DNA of 64,000 bases, taken from positions 186,001 to 250,000 of the forward strand of contig NZ_JALIDZ010000002.1 in the NCBI RefSeq assembly GCF_025397915.1, in the 5' to 3' direction. Both the position numbers and the translations under genes were made by a program. The DNA is from Microbaculum marinisediminis. GTDB taxonomy: Bacteria > Pseudomonadota > Alphaproteobacteria > Rhizobiales > Tepidamorphaceae. Below the pieces are notes generated by a model. The model ran no database searches, had not been told where the DNA came from, and saw nothing but the letters and a program-made list of their open reading frames with translations. Below are positions 49,256 to 58,299 of the stretch, piece by piece (the first letter of the stretch is position 1; the number at the start of each line of letters is the position of its first letter).

Positions 49256-52147
49256 TCAAGCCCGCTCGATACGGCAGAGCGTGGTTTTGGTTTCCTGCAT
49301 CTGCGTGACCACGTCGTAGCCGTAGGTCTGCGCAGTGTTCGAGGCTTCGCCGAGCACATAGGGGTCGGCACCGTCCGGGTACTTGGACCTGCGGTCCTCG
49401 CCCTGCCACCAGCCGCCGAAGTGGAACGGCATGAACGCGACGTTCCTGCCGACCCGTTCGGTGACCAGCGCCTTGACGTTGACCTTGGCGCCTTCCGGAC
49501 TGTGCAGCCAGACCATGTCGCCGTCCCTGATGCCCAGTTCGTTGGCATTGAAGGGATTGATCTCGACGAACATGTCCTGCTGCAGCTCTGCGAGCCACGG
49601 GTTGGACCGCGTCTCGTCGCCGCCGCCCTCGTATTCGACCAGACGGCCCGAGGTCAGGATGACCGGGAAGTCCTGCGAAAAGTCCTTGTCCTGGATGGAC
49701 TTGTACAGGACCGGCACGCGGTGCCGGCGACCATCCTCGTAGGTCGGGTAATCGGCCACGAGGTCACGCCGCGGCGTGTAGAGCGGCTCACGATGCAGCG
49801 GCACCGGGTCCGGGAACTGCCACACCACGACACGTGCCTTGGCGTTGCCGTAGGGCGCGCAGCCATGCGCGATGGCGACGCGCTGGATGCCACCGGACAG
49901 GTCGATCTTCCAGTTGACCCCGTCCGGGTTATCGCCGCCGATCTGCTCGATCGTCGCACGCTCCTCGTCGGTCAGGTCGCCGTCCCAGCCAAGCTTCTTC
50001 AGCATCCCGTAGGTGAACTCGGGATAGCCGTCCTCGATCTCGGAGCCGACCGGATAGACACCCTCGGCGAGCAGGTTGTGCATGACGCCGTCGACCTCGC
50101 GCTCGACGCCGAAGCGGGCACGGAAGCCCATGCCGCCCTCGGCCACCGGCTTGGAGAGGTCGTAGAGGTTGGGCGAGCCGGGATGATTGATCTCGGCGGT
50201 CCCCCACGACGGCCACGGCAAACCATAGTAGTCGCCGTCGCACGGGCCGCCGTTGGCCCTGAGCGTCGTCTTGTCGAAGGTGTGCTGATTGGCCATGTGC
50301 TTCTTCAGCCGCTCCGGCGACTGGCCGGTGTAGCCGATCGTCCACATGCCACGGTTCAGCTCGCGCAGCGTGTCCTCGATGGAGGGCTCGCCGTCGACGA
50401 CCTCGATGTTCTTGAACATCTCGTCGGCGAAACCGAACTTGGTCGCGAACTTGTACATGATGACGTGGTCGGGAAGGCTTTCGAAGAGCGGATCGAACAC
50501 CTTCTCGCGCCATTGCAGCGACCGGTTCGACGCCGTCACCGAGCCGTAGGTCTCGAACTGCGTCGAGGCCGGCAGCAGGTAGACGCCGTCGGTGCGGTCC
50601 TGCATCACCGCACTCATCGTCGGATAGGGATCGATGACGACGAGGATGTCCAGCATCTCCATCGCCTTCTTCATATCCGGCAGACGGGTCTGCGAGTTCG
50701 GCGCGTGGCCCCAGAAGACCATGGCGCGGACATTGTCGGGCTGGTCGAGGTTCTCCTTCGACTCGAGCACGCCGTCGAACCAGCGGCTGACCGGAATGCC
50801 GGCCTTGGTCATGATTTCCGGGTCGTGGAAACGGCCGACCATATATTCATGGTCGACATCCCAGACGCGCGCCCAGTGCTTCCAGGAACCTTCCGCCAGG
50901 CCGTAATAGCCCGGCAGGGTATCCATAAGCACGCCGAGATCGGTCGCGCCCTGGACGTTGTCGTGGCCGCGGAAGATGTTGGCGCCACCGCCGGCGGCGC
51001 CGATCGAGCCGAGCGCCAGGCCCAGCGCGCAATAGGCACGGGTATTGTTGTTACCGTTGGTGTGCTGCGTGGCGCCCATGCACCAGATGATGGTGAACGG
51101 CCGGTTGTTGGCGAGCGTTCGGGCGACGCGGCGCAACTGCGAGCCCGGCACGCCGGTAACGCGCTCGACCTCCTCGGGCGTCCACTTGGCGACCTCGACC
51201 TTGACCTCGTCCATGCCGTAGACGCGGGTGCGGATGAACTCCTTGTCCTCCCACCCGTTCTCGAAGACGTGCCAGAGGATGCCCCAGATCAGGGCGACGT
51301 CGGTGCCCGGACGGAAGCGGACATACTCGCTGGCGTGCGCGGCCGTGCGGGTGAAGCGCGGATCGCAGACGATCAGCGGGGCGGAATTCTCCTCCTTCGC
51401 CTTCAGCAGGTGAAGCAACGACACCGGATGGGCTTCCGCCGGATTGCCGCCGATCAGGAAGATCGCGCGCGAGTTGTGGATGTCGTTGTACGAGTTGGTC
51501 ATCGCGCCGTAGCCCCAGGTATTGGCCACGCCGGCAACCGTCGTCGAATGGCAGATACGCGCCTGATGGTCGACATTGTTCGTGCCCCAGAAGGCCGCGA
51601 ACTTGCGCACCAGGTAAGCCTGCTCGTTGGAGTGCTTGGCCGACCCGAGCCAGTAGACCGAGTCAGGACCGGACTGCTCGCGGATCTCCAGCATCTTGTC
51701 GCCGATCTCGTCGATCGCCTGGTCCCAGGAGATGCGGGTCCATTTGCCGTCGACGAGCTTGGTCGGATACTTGAGCCGGCGGTCGCCGTGCGCGTGCTCG
51801 CGCACTGAGGCGCCCTTCGCGCAGTGCGAGCCGAGATTGAACGGCGAGTCGAAGCCGGGCTCCTGGCCGACCCAGACGCCGCCCTTGACTTCGGCAAGCA
51901 CGGTGCAGCCCACCGAGCAGTGGGTGCAGACCGACTTCTTGATCTCGACATTGGCGGGCGTGGCCGTCTGCGCCTCGGCCTTGCGGACCATGCCGCTGCC
52001 AACCGTCGCGGCGGCGGCAAGGCCACCGGCGGTCAGGCCCGAACGACGCAGAAACGTGCGGCGGTCGATCGTCGCGCCGGCCACATCAGAGAGGATGTGC
52101 GCCAAACGTGTGCTTTTCGCCACGCCGTCCGATTTCTTCCTGAGCAT
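49256..52147 (-). CDS. fdh3A: Formate dehydrogenase FDH3 alpha subunit (molybdopterin, Tat-exported)
   Basis: The 963-aa DMSO-reductase-family enzyme oxidises formate to CO2 in the periplasm. The Tat signal is DRRTFLRRSGLTAGGLAAAA (residues 28-47). The 4Fe-4S ligands are Cys74, Cys77, Cys81 and Cys109. The Mo ligand position is Cys199 in ARICHSTTVAGVANTWGYGA, followed by His200, so it is a cysteine and not a selenocysteine enzyme. The MGD-binding blocks include FLIGGNPAEAHPVSLLHLLK and GATQHTNGNNNTRAY. It is preceded by a small Tat protein and a TorD-like chaperone gene, and moaA is adjacent. Confidence 0.96.
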   Translation of the reverse strand: MLRKKSDGVAKSTRLAHILSDVAGATIDRRTFLRRSGLTAGGLAAAATVGSGMVRKAEAQTATPANVEIKKSVCTHCSVGCTVLAEVKGGVWVGQEPGFDSPFNLGSHCAKGASVREHAHGDRRLKYPTKLVDGKWTRISWDQAIDEIGDKMLEIREQSGPDSVYWLGSAKHSNEQAYLVRKFAAFWGTNNVDHQARICHSTTVAGVANTWGYGAMTNSYNDIHNSRAIFLIGGNPAEAHPVSLLHLLKAKEENSAPLIVCDPRFTRTAAHASEYVRFRPGTDVALIWGILWHVFENGWEDKEFIRTRVYGMDEVKVEVAKWTPEEVERVTGVPGSQLRRVARTLANNRPFTIIWCMGATQHTNGNNNTRAYCALGLALGSIGAAGGGANIFRGHDNVQGATDLGVLMDTLPGYYGLAEGSWKHWARVWDVDHEYMVGRFHDPEIMTKAGIPVSRWFDGVLESKENLDQPDNVRAMVFWGHAPNSQTRLPDMKKAMEMLDILVVIDPYPTMSAVMQDRTDGVYLLPASTQFETYGSVTASNRSLQWREKVFDPLFESLPDHVIMYKFATKFGFADEMFKNIEVVDGEPSIEDTLRELNRGMWTIGYTGQSPERLKKHMANQHTFDKTTLRANGGPCDGDYYGLPWPSWGTAEINHPGSPNLYDLSKPVAEGGMGFRARFGVEREVDGVMHNLLAEGVYPVGSEIEDGYPEFTYGMLKKLGWDGDLTDEERATIEQIGGDNPDGVNWKIDLSGGIQRVAIAHGCAPYGNAKARVVVWQFPDPVPLHREPLYTPRRDLVADYPTYEDGRRHRVPVLYKSIQDKDFSQDFPVILTSGRLVEYEGGGDETRSNPWLAELQQDMFVEINPFNANELGIRDGDMVWLHSPEGAKVNVKALVTERVGRNVAFMPFHFGGWWQGEDRRSKYPDGADPYVLGEASNTAQTYGYDVVTQMQETKTTLCRIERA

Positions 52148-52227
52148 CTTCTTCTCCTCCTGGGGCTTTCAGTGGCGCGGGGGGCACCACCGGCCCTTGG
52201 TCGTTGCCTTCGCCGACGGCCCCGGTG

Positions 52228-52428
52228 TCAGAACCGGGTCGACTCGTAGAAGGCCTTAACGTGCGGCGTTTCCCGATAGCCCTTGCCGCCTTCGGCGGTC
52301 TTTTCTGCGGCGGCCTGCGCCGGCGCGTCCTGCATCAACAGGCTGGCGCCGCCGACAACGGTCCCCAAGCTCGCGAGCTTCAGGAACTCGCGGCGACCCG
52401 TCGCCTTGCGATCTTTCCCTTCAGGCAT
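52228..52428 (-). CDS. Small twin-arginine signal protein of the FDH operon
   Basis: The 66-aa protein has a Tat motif (TGRREFLKLASLGTVVGGAS) and a short mature segment (AAAEKTAEGGKGYRETPHVK, then AFYESTRF). Such tiny Tat proteins commonly precede the alpha subunit gene in FDH3 loci. The mature part is too small for an enzyme, so it may be a subunit or export partner. It lies 80 bp upstream of the alpha gene. Confidence 0.82.
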   Translation of the reverse strand: MPEGKDRKATGRREFLKLASLGTVVGGASLLMQDAPAQAAAEKTAEGGKGYRETPHVKAFYESTRF

Positions 52429-52566
52429 TCCTCTTCTCCCCTTTGCACGACCTGCTGGCGTTCAAGGCGCCCGCCGACCGCATCCGAAATTCCCACTTGC
52501 CAACTGCCGAAATCTCTATCGTCCGGCTTTCCTGCATTGAAGGGGGCAAAAAGCCGCCCCTCGACG

Positions 52567-53184
52567 TCACTCCATAGAGAAGGCGGCCTCCTCCACGTCC
52601 ATGAACACGCGACCGACGCCACCGACGGCGCCGTAGAAGACCGCGGCCTTGGCTTTCTCGAGATCCTTGAAGAAATGTCCGGCCCAGGGACCGACGTGAT
52701 CGGCGAAGAAGCGCTTCTGCCGCGACAGGGCCGCCGGTTCGCCGTAGTCGCCGAGGATCAGCCCCGCCATCATGTCGAGTTCGGCGGCGATGTGGTCCTC
52801 GGGCTCCTTCACAGCGGGATCGCGCTCGATGCCCAGGCCGGCCATGTCGTCGCGCAGCCGCGCCAGCGGCTTCTCGTGCAGGAAGCCGGTGAGATAATAC
52901 GAGCCGAACGGAAGCAGTTCGCCACGGCCTAGGCCGATGAACAGATCGTGGTACTCGCGCTCCACCTGTGCGGGCTCGACTGTGCCGGCGACACGGGACA
53001 GCTCGGCGAGAGCACGGCCGAGTTCGCTCTCGTCTCCGCCTATCGCGGCGACAAGCTCGATATCGGATCGCGACGCCGGGCGAGCGAGAAGCCGCGCCAG
53101 CAGCCTGTACAGCTGCGCGCGAACCTCGTCCTCCTGAGCGACTGCCGTCGTTATCTGTTCTTTTGTTTGTATCAATGCGGCCAT
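52567..53184 (-). CDS. TorD/DmsD-family molybdoenzyme chaperone
   Basis: The 205-aa all-helical protein has AQLYRLLARLLARPAS, VEREYHDLFIGLGRGELLPFGSYYLTG-type sequence (the conserved Y-x-x-L-F and P-x-x-S-Y-Y blocks), EPEDHIAAELDMMAGLI and FFADHVGPWAGHFFKDLEKA. The E-P-x-D-H motif is the TorD signature. It should bind the Tat leader of the alpha subunit and hold it until cofactor is loaded. It is first in the operon. Confidence 0.9.
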   Translation of the reverse strand: MAALIQTKEQITTAVAQEDEVRAQLYRLLARLLARPASRSDIELVAAIGGDESELGRALAELSRVAGTVEPAQVEREYHDLFIGLGRGELLPFGSYYLTGFLHEKPLARLRDDMAGLGIERDPAVKEPEDHIAAELDMMAGLILGDYGEPAALSRQKRFFADHVGPWAGHFFKDLEKAKAAVFYGAVGGVGRVFMDVEEAAFSME

Positions 53185-53490
53185 TGACCGCTGTTCCTCC
53201 TACGTCAACTGTGTCGCGAGCATCGACTCGATGCAAGCATTCAATCTTTCGGTTTCGGGAACTAATCGATCCGACTATCGCGCTGGCGTCAAGAATGGCG
53301 ATTTCTGGCGGGATTGTGGTCGCGATCTTGCCCCGGCGGAAATTGTTTTATTGTTCTGTTGCGCGTGGACCTGGTTTCGGATTGACTTGTCGCATTGCGC
53401 CGGCGCCCCAGATCAACCAAGAACCGGCAACCAGAAACGCTCAGGAACCCCCGGCGGTACGCAAGGCCCGACCGGGACAGGAAGATCACG
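53185..53490. promoter_or_regulatory. Divergent control region between the FDH3 operon and moaA
   Basis: These 306 bp contain no gene. A perfect inverted repeat GCATCGA-C-TCGATGC lies at 53220-53234, 36 bp upstream of the torD-like start, placed where an operator could act on the FDH operon. AT-richer stretches near 53230-53290 and 53335-53365 are candidate promoters. I did not find a convincing FNR or ModE box. Confidence 0.5.
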
Positions 53491-54519
53491 ATGACCATCG
53501 AACTGCCGCGCACGGCCGCACGCGCGCCGCTCGTCGATCCCTTCGCCCGACACATCACCTATCTGCGCATCTCGGTCACCGACCGCTGCGACTTCCGCTG
53601 CCACTACTGCATGGCGGAGAACATGACGTTCCTGCCGAAGGCGGAGTTGCTGACGCTCGAGGAGATCGACCGCGTCGCTTCGGCCTTCGTCGAACGCGGC
53701 GTGCGCAAGCTGCGCCTGACCGGCGGCGAGCCGCTGGTGCGGCGCAACATCATGTCGTTGATCCGCACCCTCTCCCGCCATCTCGACAGCGGCGCGATGG
53801 ACGAGCTGACGATCACCACCAACGGATCGCAACTTGCCCGCTTCGCCGGGGAGCTCGCCGATTGCGGCGTGAAACGCATCAACGTCTCGCTCGACACGCT
53901 CGATCCCGACAAGTTCCGCGCCATCACGCGCTGGGGCGACCTGGCCAAGGTGATGGCCGGCCTCGACGCGGCGCAGGACGCCGGCCTGCGGGTCAAGATC
54001 AACGCGGTGGCGCTGAAGGGCGTCAACGAGGACGAGATCGACGGGCTGATCCGCTGGTCGCACGGCCGGAACATGGACATCACCTTCATCGAGACCATGC
54101 CGATGGGCGAGATCGAGTTCGACCGTACCGACAATTACTTGCCGCTGAGCGAGGTGCGCCGTCGGCTGGAACAGCACTGGACGCTGACGGACATTCCCTA
54201 CAAGACCGGCGGGCCCGCGCGCTACGTGGAGGCCGCGGAAACCGGCGGACGGATCGGCTTCATCACGCCGATGACCCACAATTTCTGCGAGTCCTGCAAT
54301 CGCGTTCGGCTGACCTGCACCGGCACGCTCTATATGTGCCTCGGCCAGGACGACGCCGCCGACCTGCGCGCGGCGGTGCGGGCCTCGGAAAGCGACGACC
54401 TGTTGCACGCAACGATCGACGAGGCCATCGCGCGCAAGCCCAAGGGCCACGATTTCGTCATCGACCGGCGCAATGCCCGCCCCGCCGTCGCCCGCCACAT
54501 GAACGTCACCGGCGGCTGA
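53491..54519 (+). CDS. moaA: GTP 3',8-cyclase (molybdenum cofactor biosynthesis)
   Basis: The 342-aa radical SAM enzyme has CDFRCHYC (Cys33, Cys37, Cys40), [35 protein letters not shown] and FIETMPMGE. The C-terminal second 4Fe-4S site is in [20 protein letters not shown], and it ends with the required Gly-Gly. It makes the pterin precursor needed by the adjacent formate dehydrogenase. ATG 53491 follows AGGAAGA; a longer in-frame extension upstream is non-conserved. Confidence 0.95.
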   Translation: MTIELPRTAARAPLVDPFARHITYLRISVTDRCDFRCHYCMAENMTFLPKAELLTLEEIDRVASAFVERGVRKLRLTGGEPLVRRNIMSLIRTLSRHLDSGAMDELTITTNGSQLARFAGELADCGVKRINVSLDTLDPDKFRAITRWGDLAKVMAGLDAAQDAGLRVKINAVALKGVNEDEIDGLIRWSHGRNMDITFIETMPMGEIEFDRTDNYLPLSEVRRRLEQHWTLTDIPYKTGGPARYVEAAETGGRIGFITPMTHNFCESCNRVRLTCTGTLYMCLGQDDAADLRAAVRASESDDLLHATIDEAIARKPKGHDFVIDRRNARPAVARHMNVTGG

Positions 54520-54619
54520 AGCCGCCGGTACGAATAGCAAGCTCTGCTTTTTCGGCATATCGGCTGAACGGTAGCGCCAGTAGTGGCGCCTGCCCCGGCG
54601 TGATAAGGAATACTTTCAT

Positions 54620-55663
54620 TTGGCGTATTTCCGCCGCGGTGCAACGAGAAATCGCATTCGGATAATTCCCGTGTTTCTGTCCAAGCCCGGTGGCCGGAGC
54701 GACGCCTCTGCCCAATCAGCCTCCAGTGCCCCCGCCAGCGCCCCGGACACGGCGGCGCGCGAAAACCTGCACGGCATGCTGGCGATGCTGGCGGCGATGT
54801 TCTTCTTCGTGACCAACGACACCTTCGTGAAGCTGTCTAGCGCTTCGCTCGACCTGCCGCAGATCCTGTTCATTCGGGGCGGGATCGCCTGCATATTGAT
54901 CGCGATCCTGGCCTGGTACATGGGCGCGCTCAGAACCTGGCCGCGGCGCGGCTGGAAAGTGATGGGCCTGCGCGTGATCGGCGAGATCGGCTCGACGCTG
55001 CTGTTCCTGACCGCCCTGTTCCAGATGCCGATCGCCAACGTCACGGCGATCCTGCAGGGCATGCCGCTGGTCATGACGGTGCTTTCCGCGATCCTGCTGG
55101 GCGAGATCGTGCGCTGGCGCCGGTGGGCCGCGGTCGTCGCCGGGTTCGTCGGCATGCTCCTGGTGGTCCAGCCCGGCGGCGCGGATTTCAACGCCTACGC
55201 CCTGTTCGCCGTTGCCAGCCTCGCGTTCGCCGCGCTGCGCGACCTGGCGAGCCGCTACCTGCCGGCCGAACTCCCCACGCCCTTCGTCGCGCTCGTCTCG
55301 ATGTTTTCGGTCACCGTCGTCGGCGGTGCGTGGTCGCTTGCCGAGCCCTGGAAGCCGGTGCCCGGCGAGGTGCTGATCTACCTGGCCTGCGCCGCCGCAC
55401 TGCTGTCGGGCGCCTTCTATTTCATCACCGAGGCGATGCGACACGGTGAGGTTTCGCTGGTGGCACCGTTCCGGTACTCGATCATCGTTTGGGCGCTGCT
55501 GCTCGGCTATCTGGTCTGGGGCCAGCTTCCCAATCCGCTGGCGGGCGCCGGCATGGTACTGGTGGTCGGCAGCGGCCTCTATGTCTTCTACCGCGAAAGC
55601 CGCGTCCACCGGACCAGCCGGGTGGTGAGCGACCCGGCCCTCAAGCAGGGTGCGGACCGATGA
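54620..55663 (+). CDS. EamA/DMT-family transporter
   Basis: The 347-aa protein has ten membrane helices in two EamA halves (LAMLAAMFFFVTNDTFVKLS, FIRGGIACILIAILAWYMGA, ILQGMPLVMTVLSAILLGEI, APFRYSIIVWALLLGYLVWG). It is probably an exporter of small metabolites; the substrate is unknown. The first 45 residues are hydrophilic and poorly constrained. TTG 54620 has AAGGAA about 10 nt upstream, while GTG 54671 is a good alternative. It is coupled to the MFS gene by ATGA. Confidence 0.85.
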   Translation: MAYFRRGATRNRIRIIPVFLSKPGGRSDASAQSASSAPASAPDTAARENLHGMLAMLAAMFFFVTNDTFVKLSSASLDLPQILFIRGGIACILIAILAWYMGALRTWPRRGWKVMGLRVIGEIGSTLLFLTALFQMPIANVTAILQGMPLVMTVLSAILLGEIVRWRRWAAVVAGFVGMLLVVQPGGADFNAYALFAVASLAFAALRDLASRYLPAELPTPFVALVSMFSVTVVGGAWSLAEPWKPVPGEVLIYLACAAALLSGAFYFITEAMRHGEVSLVAPFRYSIIVWALLLGYLVWGQLPNPLAGAGMVLVVGSGLYVFYRESRVHRTSRVVSDPALKQGADR

Positions 55664-56889
55664 CCGATACCGTGGCAGAGACCGTCGCCGACGGCATAAA
55701 GCGCGGCCAGCTCCTGGTCATCCTGATCGTCGCGACCGGTCTCGGCGTCATGTCCATGAACATGGTGCTGCCGTCGCTGCCGTCGATGGCGCGGGAGTTC
55801 GACACCAGCTACAACGCCGCCCAGTACGTGCTGACGGTGTTCCTGTTCGCGCTGTCCTTCGCACAGTTGATCTACGGCGTCGTCTCCGACCGCTTCGGAC
55901 GCCGTCCGGTGATCATCGCGGGGCTCGTCATTTTCCTCGTCGGAAGCCTGATGTCCGCCTTGGCCTGGAACCTGGAAATGCTGCTCGTCGGCCGCTTCAT
56001 CCAGGGCGCGGGCGGGTGCGCGGCACTGGTTCTCGGCCGCGCGATCCTGCGCGATCTGTTCACGCGGGACCAGGCGGCGAGCCTGCTGGGCTACGTCACC
56101 ATGTCGATGGTGCTGGCGCCGATGCTCGGCCCGGCGCTCGGCGGCCTGTTCGAGGAAACGCTGGGCTGGCGCGCCGGCATCCTGCTGCTCGTCGTCGTCG
56201 GCGTCGGCGTCACCGCGCTGGTGGCGCTGCGCCTGCCGGAAACCCACTACAACCGGGGCGAATCCTCCGGGTTCGGGCCGCTGATCCGATCCTTCTGGAT
56301 CCTTGCCCACAATCGCCTGTTCCTGTGCTTCGCGGCCGTGATGTCGTTCACCTCGGCGACGTTTTTCGGCTTCATCGGCGGCGCGCCCTACATCGTCATC
56401 GAGCTGATGGGCCGCAGTCCCGGCGAGTTCGGCCTGTGGGCGATGATGCTGGCGGCGGGCTACATGCTCGGCAACTTCGTCACCGGACGCTACGCCCAGA
56501 GGGTGGGCACGCGGCGCATGATCAGCTTCGGCGTGATCCTGGGCGTGGTCGGTGCGACGGCGCTCATCGTCATGGCGGTCGCAGGCCCGAACATCCCGAT
56601 CGCCCTGTTCGGGCCGATGATGCTGGTCACCTTCTCGAACGGCCTGGTGATGGCGAGCGCGGTGTCCAGTTCCGTCAGCGTCCGGCCGGATCTCGCCGGC
56701 GCCGCCGCCGGGCTGGGCGGGTTCCTGCAGATGGGCGCCGCCACGGTGGCGACCATCGTGGTGGGCGCAACGCACAACGGCACGGCGATCCCGCTTGCCA
56801 TCGTCATCGGTGCCTGTGCGAGTGCCGCGTTCCTGGCGTTCCTGGCGGCGATGCGCTTTCCCGATCCGATCGAGGAACCGGGCCACTGA
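55660..56889 (+). CDS. Bcr/CflA-type MFS drug-resistance transporter
   Basis: The 409-aa protein has twelve membrane helices. MFS motif A is in GVVSDRFGRRPVIIAGLVIF. Helix 1 ends MNMVLPSLPSMAREFDTS, typical of Bcr/CflA, and motif C-like sequence is LAPMLGPALGGLFEETLGWR. It should export drugs or metabolites by proton antiport. ATG 55660 overlaps the DMT gene stop by 4 bp, so the two transporters are co-translated. Confidence 0.9.
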   Translation: MTDTVAETVADGIKRGQLLVILIVATGLGVMSMNMVLPSLPSMAREFDTSYNAAQYVLTVFLFALSFAQLIYGVVSDRFGRRPVIIAGLVIFLVGSLMSALAWNLEMLLVGRFIQGAGGCAALVLGRAILRDLFTRDQAASLLGYVTMSMVLAPMLGPALGGLFEETLGWRAGILLLVVVGVGVTALVALRLPETHYNRGESSGFGPLIRSFWILAHNRLFLCFAAVMSFTSATFFGFIGGAPYIVIELMGRSPGEFGLWAMMLAAGYMLGNFVTGRYAQRVGTRRMISFGVILGVVGATALIVMAVAGPNIPIALFGPMMLVTFSNGLVMASAVSSSVSVRPDLAGAAAGLGGFLQMGAATVATIVVGATHNGTAIPLAIVIGACASAAFLAFLAAMRFPDPIEEPGH

Positions 56890-56928
56890 TCAAGTGCCGG
56901 TGATCAGGCGCCGGTGATCAGGCGCTGG
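56887..56928. repeat. Three tandem 14-bp repeats spanning two convergent stop codons
   Basis: TGATCAAGTGCCGG (56887-56900), TGATCAGGCGCCGG (56901-56914) and TGATCAGGCGCTGG (56915-56928) lie head to tail, followed by a partial TCAGGCG. The first unit begins with the TGA of the MFS gene. The third contains the complement of the TGA of the UDG-like gene. Confidence 0.8.
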
Positions 56929-57556
56929 TCAGGCGTGCCACTTCGGCGCGCAGCACCGGGACGACATCGCTCTCGAACCACGGATTGCGCTTGAGCCAGG
57001 CGGTGTTGCGCCACGAGGGGTGCGGCAGCGCCAGCACGCGGGGCGACGCCTGCCCGTCCCAGATCTCCCGCCAGGCGGCCACCGTCTCGGTCAGCGAACG
57101 ACGGCGGGCCGCCCCCAGATGATAGGCCTGCGCATACTGGCCGATCGCCACGATCAGCTCGATCTGCGGCATGGCGGCGAAGATACGGTCGTGCCAGGTC
57201 GCGGCACATTCGCGTCGCGGCGGCAGATCGCCGCCGTTGGCGTCGAGGCCGGGAAAGCAGAAGCCCATCGGAATGATCGCGATCCGGGCGCGGTCATAGA
57301 AGGCTTCGCGGCCGATCCCCATCCAGTCGCGCAGCCGGTCGCCGGACGGATCGTTGAAGGGAAGTCCGGTGGCGTGGACGCGCGTGCCCGGCGCCTGTCC
57401 GCAGATCGCCAGCCGCGCGGTGGCCGACAGCCACGCGACCGGCCGCGGTTCGTGCGGCAGCGGCCTGCCGCGCGGGGCGTCCACACAGATCCGGCAGGCG
57501 GCGATTTCGCTGGCGAGCCGGTCGATCTCCGTCACCGTTTTCGCGGCGGCGCTCAC
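56918..57556 (-). CDS. Uracil-DNA glycosylase superfamily protein
   Basis: The 212-aa protein has motif 1 LAICGQAPGTRVHATGLPFN, then SGDRLRDWMGI, IAIIPMGFCFPG, LIVAIGQYAQAYHLG and motif 3 VLALPHPSWRNTAWLKRNPW. Four cysteines are scattered, with an ACRIC pair near the N-terminus. The likely role is excision of uracil or modified bases, in a divergent group where GQAPG replaces GEAPG. GTG 57556 overlaps the MBL gene stop by 4 bp (GTGA). It is last in a GST-MBL-UDG run. Confidence 0.82.
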   Translation of the reverse strand: MSAAAKTVTEIDRLASEIAACRICVDAPRGRPLPHEPRPVAWLSATARLAICGQAPGTRVHATGLPFNDPSGDRLRDWMGIGREAFYDRARIAIIPMGFCFPGLDANGGDLPPRRECAATWHDRIFAAMPQIELIVAIGQYAQAYHLGAARRRSLTETVAAWREIWDGQASPRVLALPHPSWRNTAWLKRNPWFESDVVPVLRAEVARLTSA

Positions 57557-58299
57557 ACCTCGACGACCAGGCCGTCCTCGGCGCGCTCGATGGCCTTGTC
57601 GATCTCGCCGACGCGCCCGCGCGATTCCGGACCGAGGTGATTGACCATGACGCGCCTTGCCGAAAGGCGCGGCAGGTTCGCCTCGAGGTCGCGATAGCGC
57701 ACGTGATAGGGGATCGGTTCCTCGAAGGCGTAGCACTCGCACATGAACAGGTCGGCGCCGCGGGCGACGTCGACCAGCACGTCGAGCCACAGGGTGTCAC
57801 CCGAGAATGCGAACAGCCGGTCCCCGGCCCCGATGCGCAGGGCCAGCGGCGGGGCGCCGGAGGGATGGCTCACCTCGAAGGCCTCGATATCGGCACCGCT
57901 GACATGGGTCGTCTCGCCAGGGACCAGTTCCACGAACCGAAGCTCGAATCCGAGTTCGATACTGGAGGAATCCGGGAAAAGAACCTCCTGGGCGTCGCGG
58001 ATGCGCCTTTCGACACCCGGAGGACCGGCGATCGTCAGCGGCCGCGTCCGGTTCGTCACGAAATGTTCGTGCAGGATGAGAAAGGGAAGCCCGCCGAAAT
58101 GATCGCCATGCAGATGCGACAGGATGACGGCGTCGACGGCGTTGGTGTCTATCTCGAGGGCATGGACCCCGACCATCGCGCTCGCGCCGAAATCAACGAA
58201 ATAGCGCGCGTCTTCCGTCTCCAGATGGAAGCAGGTATTGCGACGCCCGCCGCTGCCGAAGGCGTCACCGCAGCCGACGATGGTGAGTTTGAGGCTCAT
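57553..58299 (-). CDS. MBL-fold metallo-hydrolase (RNase Z-like)
   Basis: The 248-aa protein begins LKLTIVGCGDAFGSGGRRNT. It has the HLHGDH motif (His62, His64, Asp66, His67), then FSGDTLWLDVLVDVARGADL and VMVNHLGPES supplying later metal ligands. Related proteins include tRNase Z and arylsulfatase-type phosphodiesterases; without the exosite arm it is better called a general MBL hydrolase. It overlaps both neighbours by 4 bp. Confidence 0.88.
   Translation of the reverse strand: MSLKLTIVGCGDAFGSGGRRNTCFHLETEDARYFVDFGASAMVGVHALEIDTNAVDAVILSHLHGDHFGGLPFLILHEHFVTNRTRPLTIAGPPGVERRIRDAQEVLFPDSSSIELGFELRFVELVPGETTHVSGADIEAFEVSHPSGAPPLALRIGAGDRLFAFSGDTLWLDVLVDVARGADLFMCECYAFEEPIPYHVRYRDLEANLPRLSARRVMVNHLGPESRGRVGEIDKAIERAEDGLVVEV

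Noticed and set aside
49049-51808. 919-codon plus-strand frame over the FDH alpha gene
   Set aside because: It is antisense to a strongly recognised molybdopterin enzyme; long antisense frames are expected at this GC content.
49256-52147. Selenocysteine in formate dehydrogenase alpha
   Set aside because: The active-site codon encodes Cys199 and the reading frame has no in-frame TGA, so no selenocysteine is needed.
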